Of a stretch of 12,829 nt of DNA, positions 7,913 through 12,829 are shown piece by piece. Numbering within the stretch: position 1 is the first letter of the stretch; each line of letters opens with the position of its first letter. Source of the DNA: Gammaproteobacteria bacterium (GTDB taxonomy: Bacteria > Pseudomonadota > Gammaproteobacteria > Enterobacterales > Alteromonadaceae); assembly GCA_027484495.1 (NCBI GenBank), contig JAIXSW010000243.1, positions 1 to 12,829 on the forward strand. The letters run 5' to 3'. Below the pieces are notes generated by a model, which was not told the DNA's origin, made no database searches, and worked only from the letters and a program-made list of their open reading frames with translations. Made by a program: the position numbers and the translations under genes.

Positions 7913-7937
7913 AAGGCGGCTTCGGTCGCCTTTTTTT
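7913..7937 (+). terminator. Rho-independent terminator of gapA
   Basis: AAGGCGGC (7913-7920) pairs with GTCGCCTT (7925-7932) through eight pairs, one of them G-T, around the very stable C(TTCG)G tetraloop. Seven T residues (7931-7937) follow. It lies 18 bases after the gapA stop. It separates gapA from yeaD transcriptionally unless it is read through. Confidence 0.93.
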
Positions 7938-7941
7938 ATGC

Positions 7942-7989
7942 CAAGATCAAAGCAATAGCCGGTTTGCGACCGCAGAACAACTGATCTTG
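7942..7989. repeat. Inverted repeat in the gapA-yeaD spacer
   Basis: CAAGATCA (7942-7949) and TGATCTTG (7982-7989) are exact reverse complements 32 bases apart. Inside them CGGT (7960-7963) can pair with ACCG (7969-7972) around TTGCG. This could be a folded leader upstream of yeaD or an operator pair. There is no T-run after it, and I recognise no riboswitch. Confidence 0.35.
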
Positions 7990-8044
7990 CTCCTGCCACG
8001 ACAATTGCTCAGCGCGGACCAGTGAAAAAGTCCCGATGCTCAGC

Positions 8045-8073
8045 TTGCTTCTCAGGGTTGTCCGGCACACAAT
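8045..8073 (+). promoter_or_regulatory. Weak candidate promoter of yeaD
   Basis: TTGCTT (8045-8050) and CACAAT (8068-8073, four of six to TATAAT) are spaced by 17 bases, with a start expected near 8080. A promoter is needed in this spacer because the gapA terminator lies upstream, but this match is poor. Confidence 0.22.
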
Positions 8074-8106
8074 CAAACCGACTTTCGCTGCTAAGAGCTT
8101 AAATTT

Positions 8107-8928
8107 ATGGCAAATTTTATTCATCTGGACGGTTTCGCACATCTCACTGCTTTGCCCTGCATCCGCTTTAGTTTCGCTGACTACACGGCCGTTGTGTCGC
8201 TGTATGGCGGGCAGGTGTTGTCACTAACGCTTAAAGGCGAAGAATTGCTCTGGTTGTCACCGACTACTGATTGGCAAAACCAGCATCCAATTCGCGGTGG
8301 TGTGCCAGTGTGCTGGCCCTGGTTTGGTCCGGTCGATCCGGCATTGACGCAACAGCAGGTGCCAAATCATGGTCTGGCCCGTACCCATTTGTGGCAACAA
8401 GTCGCCGATGAAAGCTGCAGCGATCACGCGCTGCTGATTTTGCAGGCTGAATTTGACAATATTCCATGGCAAGCGGGCAAAGTCAGGTTGCAGTGCCAAT
8501 ATCTGCTGAACCAAAAGGGCCTGCATTTGCATCTGCACTGCAATGACTTAACGCGACAGCAGGCGGCACTCCATACTTATTTTGCCTGTGATGATGTGCG
8601 TCACGCGACAGTATCGCCATTGCCAGCGACCTTTATAAATAAAGTAGAGCCTGCCGAGACATCAGCTGCGCTGCAGTTTGGCGACGAAATAGACCGAATT
8701 TATCAAGGCGCTGCCGCGACTTTGACCCTGCAGACACCTGCCACTCTGGTATTGCAACAGGCTGGACACGATGCCTCTGTGGTATGGAACCCAGGCCAGG
8801 TTAAAGGCAGCGCAGCCAAAGAGATTGGCCCGCAGCAATGGCCGAAGTTTGTCTGTGCAGAAACGGCGCGCTTATCGCTGCAGGATACAAAGGCGCTGGA
8901 CTTACAGATGACGATTGGCAGACTTTAA
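8107..8928 (+). CDS. yeaD: D-hexose-6-phosphate mutarotase, YeaD family
   Basis: Members of this aldose-1-epimerase-like family interconvert the alpha and beta anomers of glucose-6-phosphate and related hexose-6-phosphates in the cytoplasm. The 273-residue protein is a single galactose-mutarotase beta-sandwich domain. Family motifs are RGGVPVCWPWFG (63-74), NHGLAR (87-92), LHTYF with the probable catalytic His156, DEIDRIYQG (193-201), VWNPG (226-230) and FVCAE with the probable catalytic Glu252. The start has AAGAG nine bases upstream (8093-8097), a moderate ribosome site. It follows gapA as in E. coli and relatives, but here after a strong terminator and a 212-base spacer, so it is probably transcribed on its own. 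Its 3' end converges on the lipoprotein gene with 19 bases between the stops. Substrate is inferred from the family. Confidence 0.9.
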   Translation: MANFIHLDGFAHLTALPCIRFSFADYTAVVSLYGGQVLSLTLKGEELLWLSPTTDWQNQHPIRGGVPVCWPWFGPVDPALTQQQVPNHGLARTHLWQQVADESCSDHALLILQAEFDNIPWQAGKVRLQCQYLLNQKGLHLHLHCNDLTRQQAALHTYFACDDVRHATVSPLPATFINKVEPAETSAALQFGDEIDRIYQGAAATLTLQTPATLVLQQAGHDASVVWNPGQVKGSAAKEIGPQQWPKFVCAETARLSLQDTKALDLQMTIGRL

Positions 8929-8947
8929 CCAAACACGGCGACGCGCG

Positions 8948-9352
8948 TCAGCGCCGATAGACGACAAGCTCATCCGACAGGCGCTGTTCAGCGCCTTTGT
9001 CATCAATAAACAGTAATTCCAACCGCCAGGTCATTTGCGCATCAGCACAAGCGCCAATCAAAAACTGTGTTTGCCAGTTTGACTGCGCCTGCTCGACGGT
9101 CTGAGTGAAAAACAGCGGCATGCGCGGCATTTCCATACTCAGTCCGACCAGGGTCGCTTTGTGTAATTGCCAGCCCGATGGCGTACGGATCGCTAAACTC
9201 AGCGGCGTTTCGGTCTGCAGCCGCGCCGGCTGATAGTTGAGCTCAGCAGCCCCCTTTTGGACCTGACGCACCTCTGACTGTTGTCCGCCCTGTGGCGTAC
9301 AGGACACACAACAGAATATCAGCACCAACCACAGGCATTTTCTAAAAGACAT
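8948..9352 (-). CDS. Putative small lipoprotein of unknown function
   Basis: I do not recognise this 134-residue protein by name. It starts with a short basic N-terminus and a hydrophobic stretch ending in CVSC-TP, so signal peptidase II cleavage before Cys18 would give a lipid-anchored periplasmic protein. The lipobox is not ideal because its -3 residue is Cys. The mature part (about 45-132) looks like one beta-rich domain with a MEMPRM segment (Met73, Met75, Met78), a lone Cys102 and FLIGACADAQMTWRLEL. This is loosely reminiscent of YtkA/FixH-like periplasmic domains. AAGGGA about eight bases upstream supports the ATG. A poor promoter (TTTCCG, 17 bases, TAGAAT at 9387-9382 on the minus strand) may drive it. 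It is divergent from ccoNOQP, which suggests a link to oxidase assembly or copper handling; this is inference only. Confidence 0.78.
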   Translation of the reverse strand: MSFRKCLWLVLIFCCVSCTPQGGQQSEVRQVQKGAAELNYQPARLQTETPLSLAIRTPSGWQLHKATLVGLSMEMPRMPLFFTQTVEQAQSNWQTQFLIGACADAQMTWRLELLFIDDKGAEQRLSDELVVYRR

Positions 9353-9411
9353 CGGTCATTCCCTTTACAGCGCGGACCGTTATTCTATCCTATCTACACT
9401 GCAACGGAAAT

Positions 9412-9446
9412 TGTTGCTTCAATTGAATATTTTCTGAGCAGCAACA
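9412..9446. repeat. Nested palindromes in the lipoprotein-ccoN spacer
   Basis: TGTTGCT (9412-9418) and AGCAACA (9440-9446) are exact reverse complements 21 bases apart. The perfect palindrome TTCAATTGAA (9418-9427) lies within them. They sit between divergent genes, directly next to the FNR-like site, so an operator role is plausible. I cannot name a regulator. Confidence 0.4.
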
Positions 9447-9460
9447 TTGTTCTAAATCAT
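9447..9460. promoter_or_regulatory. FNR/ANR-like site between the lipoprotein gene and ccoN
   Basis: TTGTTCTAAATCAT matches the FNR/ANR consensus TTGAT-N4-ATCAA at eight of ten specified positions. FNR-type oxygen sensors commonly control cbb3 oxidase operons. It is centred about 188 bases before the ccoN ATG. If the TATGAT at 9502-9507 acted as a -10, the site would be centred near -61, a normal activator position. If the promoter at 9550-9577 is used it lies near -130, which is far. Two mismatches make this uncertain. Confidence 0.33.
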
Positions 9461-9549
9461 AAAACCGGCGTATCTGCCTATCTTTTTAGGGGTAAAGCTC
9501 GTATGATCCGGCGCAAAGATGGGCTGTGAAAGCGAGCTGAGTCAGTGGT

Positions 9550-9577
9550 TTGGCGGAAGCTACGGCAAATCTAAAAT
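9550..9577 (+). promoter_or_regulatory. Candidate sigma-70 promoter of ccoNOQP
   Basis: TTGGCG (9550-9555, four of six) is followed after 16 bases by TAAAAT (9572-9577, five of six). The predicted start near 9584 gives a leader of about 57 bases. A competing -10, TATGAT at 9502-9507, lacks a -35 but is better placed for activation from the FNR-like site. One or both may be used. Confidence 0.38.
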
Positions 9578-9640
9578 AAGAAAGGTCGCCCTCGGGTGTT
9601 TTCATTTACTAACTAGCAAAAAACTGCAGCGGAACTCAAC

Positions 9641-11068
9641 ATGAGCCATACACAATCGTTAAATGTTGACTACAACTACACAGTTGTCCGCCTATTTGCA
9701 CTCACAACCGTGTTGTGGGGCATAGTCGGCATGAGCGTGGGTGTTTTAATTGCGGCACAACTTTACTGGCCAGCACTGAACTTTGATACTGCCTGGTTAA
9801 CTTATAGCCGTCTTCGTCCTCTCCACACCAACGCGGTGATTTTCGCGTTTGGTACCAGTGCGTTATTCGCCACGTCTTATTATGTCGTCCAGCGTACCTG
9901 TCAGGTCCGGCTGTTCGCCGAAAAGCTTGCCATGTTTACCTTTATTGGCTGGCAGGTCGTCATCATCGCTGCAGCGATCACCCTGCCACAGGGTATCAGC
10001 CAGAGCAAAGAATACGCCGAACTGGAATGGCCAATCGATTTATTGATTGCAGTCGTTTGGATCAGCTACGCCATAGTATTCTTCGGCACTCTGGTAAAAC
10101 GCAAAACCAGCCACATCTATGTTGCTAACTGGTTCTACGGTGGTTTTATTATCACTGTTGCCGCGCTGCACATTGTAAACAGCATGGTGATCCCGGTTTC
10201 ATTTACCAAGTCTTATTCAATCTACGCCGGTGCCGTCGATGCGATGGTGCAGTGGTGGTACGGTCACAACGCGGTAGGCTTCCTGTTAACTGCTGGCTTC
10301 CTCGGTATGATGTATTACTTCGTACCAAAACAAGCAGGCCGTCCGGTTTACTCTTACCGCCTGTCAGTGGTGCACTTCTGGGCACTGATTGCGCTGTACA
10401 TCTGGGCTGGTTCTCACCACTTGCACTACACTGCCCTGCCTGACTGGACTCAGTCCGTTGGTATGGTGATGTCGGTCATTCTGTTTGTCCCAAGCTGGGG
10501 TGGCATGATTAACGGTATCATGACGTTATCTGGTGCCTGGCATAAACTGAAAACTGACCCAATCTTACGTTTCCTGATCGTTTCTCTGTCTTTCTACGGC
10601 ATGTCGACGTTCGAAGGCCCGATGATGGCAATCAAATCAGTCAACGCACTGTCTCACTACACAGACTGGACCGTTGGTCACGTTCACTCAGGTGCTTTAG
10701 GCTGGGTTGCAATGGTCTCTATCGGCGCGCTGTATCACCTGATCCCTGCCGTATTTGCGCAAGGCCGTATGTACAGCGTCAAACTGATTAACACCCACTT
10801 CTGGTTACACACAACTGGCGTTGTTCTGTACATCGTCGCTCTGTGGATCAGCGGTATTATGCAAGGCATGATGTGGCGTGCGGTCAATACTGACGGCACC
10901 CTGACGTACAGCTTTGTGCAGTCGCTGGAAGCTTCTTATCCGTTCTACCTGATGCGCTTCATCGGTGGTTGTTTCGTCGTCACCGGCATGCTGGTCATGG
11001 CTTACAACGTGATTAAAACCGTACGTGCCAAACAAGGTACGTTAGAGCCAATCGCAGAAGCGGCATAA
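9641..11068 (+). CDS. ccoN: cbb3-type cytochrome c oxidase subunit I CcoN
   Basis: CcoN is the catalytic subunit of the high-affinity cbb3 oxidase in the inner membrane. It carries a low-spin heme b and the heme b3-CuB site where oxygen is reduced and protons are pumped. The 475-residue protein is fully hydrophobic in pattern, with about 12 membrane helices. Ligands can be assigned: His62 (RPLHTN) and His349 for heme b; His347 (GHVHSG) for heme b3; His209 (YGHN), His259 and His260 (GSHHLHY) for CuB. Tyr253 fits the cross-linked tyrosine and Glu325 (TFEGPM) the conserved glutamate. The ATG has GCGGAA six bases upstream. It is the first gene of ccoNOQP; the next start follows ten bases after its stop. 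No anomalies are seen. Confidence 0.98.
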   Translation: MSHTQSLNVDYNYTVVRLFALTTVLWGIVGMSVGVLIAAQLYWPALNFDTAWLTYSRLRPLHTNAVIFAFGTSALFATSYYVVQRTCQVRLFAEKLAMFTFIGWQVVIIAAAITLPQGISQSKEYAELEWPIDLLIAVVWISYAIVFFGTLVKRKTSHIYVANWFYGGFIITVAALHIVNSMVIPVSFTKSYSIYAGAVDAMVQWWYGHNAVGFLLTAGFLGMMYYFVPKQAGRPVYSYRLSVVHFWALIALYIWAGSHHLHYTALPDWTQSVGMVMSVILFVPSWGGMINGIMTLSGAWHKLKTDPILRFLIVSLSFYGMSTFEGPMMAIKSVNALSHYTDWTVGHVHSGALGWVAMVSIGALYHLIPAVFAQGRMYSVKLINTHFWLHTTGVVLYIVALWISGIMQGMMWRAVNTDGTLTYSFVQSLEASYPFYLMRFIGGCFVVTGMLVMAYNVIKTVRAKQGTLEPIAEAA

Positions 11069-11078
11069 GGAGTCGGTC

Positions 11079-11720
11079 ATGTCTAAGAATTATCACGATA
11101 AAATTGAAAAAAACGTTGGCTGGCTCGGTATTCTGACTGTTGTTGCGATCAGCTTCGGTACCATGGTTGAGATCACGCCACTGATGTTTATCAGCGAAAC
11201 CAACGAACCTGTGGATGGCCTCAAGCCTTATACTGCACTGCAGCTGGAAGGCCGTGATGTGTTTATCCGCGAAGGTTGTACCAACTGCCACAGTCAGATG
11301 ATCCGCCCGTTCCGTCATGAAGTGGAACGTTATGGTCACTACTCTGTTGCCGGTGAAAGCGTTTGGGAACATCCGTTCCTGTGGGGCTCTAAGCGCACAG
11401 GTCCGGATTTGGCCCGTGTTGGTGGTCGTTATAGCGACGACTGGCATTATGCCCACCTGATGGACCCACGTTCTGTGGTGCCTCAGTCCAATATGCCTGC
11501 TTATCCATGGTTGGATAGCACAGTGCTGGATGGTCAGCTAACAGCGAAGAAAATGGCAACATTTAACGTGCTGACCAAAGGCAAAATGCACAAAGACGAC
11601 GCAGATGGTGTGATGTACTCAGCGGAAGAAATTGCCGCTGCACAAGAAGCCGTGAAAGGTAAAACTGAAATGCAGGCCCTGATTGCCTATCTGCAATCAC
11701 TGGGCACTGCACTGAAGTAA
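11079..11720 (+). CDS. ccoO: cbb3-type cytochrome c oxidase subunit II CcoO
   Basis: CcoO is a membrane-anchored monoheme cytochrome c that passes electrons from CcoP to CcoN. The 213-residue protein has one N-terminal membrane helix (about 13-37) with the rest in the periplasm. The heme site is CTNCH (Cys67, Cys70, His71), and Met139 (SNMPAYPW) is the likely sixth ligand. The start is well supported by a full AAGGAG (11067-11072) six bases upstream, overlapping the ccoN stop codon. It is in the standard order after ccoN and ends five bases before the ccoQ start. Length and motifs are normal for the family. Confidence 0.97.
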   Translation: MSKNYHDKIEKNVGWLGILTVVAISFGTMVEITPLMFISETNEPVDGLKPYTALQLEGRDVFIREGCTNCHSQMIRPFRHEVERYGHYSVAGESVWEHPFLWGSKRTGPDLARVGGRYSDDWHYAHLMDPRSVVPQSNMPAYPWLDSTVLDGQLTAKKMATFNVLTKGKMHKDDADGVMYSAEEIAAAQEAVKGKTEMQALIAYLQSLGTALK

Positions 11721-11725
11721 TTGCC

Positions 11726-11905
11726 ATGGACTTCGTTACTTTACACAGCATTTTCACCGTGATTATTTTTGTGGCTTTTATCGCCCTGGTGTTCTGGCTG
11801 TTTGTGTTAAAACGCAAACCAGATTTTGACCAGGCCGCAAACGCTATTTTTGCTGATGAGCAAAAGCCACAACAAAAACAACAACAGGAGTCGGATCATG
11901 AGTAG
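11726..11905 (+). CDS. ccoQ: cbb3-type oxidase small subunit CcoQ
   Basis: CcoQ is a small single-helix subunit thought to stabilise the cbb3 complex. The 59-residue product starts MDFVTLHSIF, has one membrane helix (about 7-28) followed by LKRKPDF at the membrane edge, and ends in a polar tail rich in Gln and Lys (46-54). Size, position between ccoO and ccoP, and the aromatic/basic segment after the helix fit CcoQ (FixQ). It has no strong ribosome site (GAAG eight bases upstream), so translation probably follows from ccoO five bases before. Its stop TAG lies within the start region of ccoP: the two genes overlap by eight bases. Confidence 0.9.
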   Translation: MDFVTLHSIFTVIIFVAFIALVFWLFVLKRKPDFDQAANAIFADEQKPQQKQQQESDHE

Positions 11906-12829
11906 CTTTTGGAGTGCTTGGATCATTGTATTAACACTGGCATGTCTGGTTGTATGCTTTGTGTTGCTGACATGGAACCTGAAAAACCATGTTGGCGTCG
12001 CCGAAAACGAAACCACCGGTCATGAATTTGACGGGATCTCTGAAATCAATAACCCGCTGCCAAGATGGTGGACCATTATGTTTTACGCCACCTTCGTTTG
12101 GGCGGTGTATTACTTCGCGGCTTATCCGGGTTTAGGGAATTGGAAAGGCCTGTTTGGCTGGACCAGCTCAAACCAGGGCGTAAAATCACTGGCTGAATCA
12201 AAAGCAGCGATTGAAGCACAAAAAGCCGCGGGTACCCCTTCTCAGCTGGATGCGGAATACATCAAAGCTGAAGGTACTTTCGCTAAAGAGTTTGCGAAGT
12301 ACACCAGCCGTCCGGTCGAAGAACTGGCATTTGACAAAGACGCATTAAAAGTCGGGCAACGTCTGTTCCTGCAAAACTGTGCTCAATGTCACGGCTCAGA
12401 TGCCCGTGGTCAGCGTGGTTTCCCGAACCTGACGGACAACGACTGGTTATACGGTGGCACTGCAGACAAGATCGTGGAAACCCTGCGTCATGGCCGGAAA
12501 GCGGCAATGCCAGCCTGGGGTGAAGCACTGGGTGACCAGGGCGTGAAAGAAATGACCGCTTATGTACTGAGCCTGTCTGGCCGTAAAGTCAACGATAATG
12601 ACGCTGCCGCTGGTAAAGCTAAATTCGGTATGTGTGCAGCCTGTCACGGCATGGATGGTAAAGGCTCTCTGGCGCATAACCTGCCATTCGGTGCGCCTAA
12701 CCTGACTGACAGTACCTGGTTGTATGGTGGTTCTGCCGGTTCGATTGAACAGACTCTGCGTCTGGGCCGTAACGGTCAGATGCCGGCGTTCAAAGACACG
12801 CTGGGTGAAGATAAAATCCACGTGATCGC
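11898..12829 (+). CDS. ccoP: cbb3-type oxidase diheme subunit CcoP, 3' end outside window
   Basis: CcoP is the membrane-bound diheme cytochrome c that accepts electrons from soluble cytochrome c or the bc1 complex and feeds CcoO. About 310 residues are in the window with no stop; related proteins are only slightly longer, so only a short C-terminal piece is missing. Two N-terminal membrane helices (about 6-26 and 57-77) flank the conserved GHEFDGISEINNPLPRWW segment. Two cytochrome c domains follow: CAQCH (Cys161, Cys164, His165) with Met204, and CAACH (Cys246, Cys249, His250) with Met295. The two domains share an NLTD-x2-WLYGG block, showing internal duplication. AGGAG (11886-11890) lies seven bases before the ATG, inside the end of ccoQ. 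Confidence 0.96.
   Translation, partial: MSSFWSAWIIVLTLACLVVCFVLLTWNLKNHVGVAENETTGHEFDGISEINNPLPRWWTIMFYATFVWAVYYFAAYPGLGNWKGLFGWTSSNQGVKSLAESKAAIEAQKAAGTPSQLDAEYIKAEGTFAKEFAKYTSRPVEELAFDKDALKVGQRLFLQNCAQCHGSDARGQRGFPNLTDNDWLYGGTADKIVETLRHGRKAAMPAWGEALGDQGVKEMTAYVLSLSGRKVNDNDAAAGKAKFGMCAACHGMDGKGSLAHNLPFGAPNLTDSTWLYGGSAGSIEQTLRLGRNGQMPAFKDTLGEDKIHVI

Noticed and set aside
7936..8142. 68-codon minus-strand open frame across the gapA-yeaD spacer
   Set aside because: It begins inside yeaD with no ribosome site at either possible ATG and ends on the gapA terminator T-run. Its translation resembles no family I know. It remains possible but is not supported.
8937..8955. GC-rich palindrome GACGCGCGTC between the convergent yeaD and lipoprotein genes as a bidirectional terminator
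   Set aside because: The stem can only form with a three-base bulge and there is no T-run on either side, so termination is not supported.
9281..9529. 82-codon plus-strand open frame between the lipoprotein gene and ccoN
   Set aside because: It overlaps the start of the lipoprotein gene antisense and runs through the regulatory spacer; no ribosome site or recognisable domain.
9496..9538. AGCTCG/CGAGCT inverted repeat upstream of ccoN
   Set aside because: Six-base arms 31 bases apart are expected by chance at this scale and match no known operator.
9585..9607. CGCC-CTCG-GGTG stem followed by T-rich sequence as an attenuator before ccoN
   Set aside because: Only four pairs including a G-T, with an interrupted T-run; too weak to call.

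Overview
The window looks like chromosomal DNA of a gammaproteobacterium. Signs of this are the cbb3 oxidase operon ccoNOQP, a gapA followed by a yeaD-type mutarotase, E. coli-like glycogen enzymes and two HexR-like operators upstream of gapA. I would lean towards the Rheinheimera/Shewanella/Aeromonas side rather than the Enterobacteriaceae, because the GAPDH has an S-loop unlike E. coli GapA and a cbb3 oxidase is present. Genus is not proven. I see no insertion sequence, phage gene, tRNA, rRNA or CRISPR array.

Layout. (1) Positions 1-6655, minus strand: a glycogen/maltodextrin operon read in the order malQ, glgB, glgX. GlgX is followed by a probable terminator (42-67), and a TATAAT box for a further leftward gene sits at the window edge. 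A perfect 10-bp hairpin lies between malQ and glgB. (2) Positions 6656-6886: a divergent regulatory region between malQ and gapA with two HexR-like palindromes about six helical turns apart and a third inverted repeat between them. (3) Positions 6887-8928, plus strand: gapA with a strong UUCG-loop terminator, then yeaD as a separate unit. (4) Positions 8948-9352, minus strand: an unrecognised small lipoprotein, convergent with yeaD and divergent from the cco operon. (5) Positions 9353-9640: a spacer with an FNR-like half-degenerate site, an inverted repeat and a candidate promoter. (6) Positions 9641 to the end, plus strand: ccoN, ccoO, ccoQ (59 codons) and ccoP, the last cut by the window end.

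How it fits together. MalQ rearranges maltodextrins, GlgB puts alpha-1,6 branches into glycogen and GlgX removes the short branches left by phosphorylase, so the operon covers glucan shaping and turnover. No glgC, glgA or glgP is in the window. GapA is the central glycolytic/gluconeogenic dehydrogenase and YeaD interconverts hexose-6-phosphate anomers. A HexR-type switch between malQ and gapA would tie glucan handling to glycolytic flux. The cco operon encodes the high-affinity terminal oxidase used at low oxygen. The divergent lipoprotein, which carries a Met-x-Met-x-x-Met motif, may be an accessory factor for it, but this is inference.
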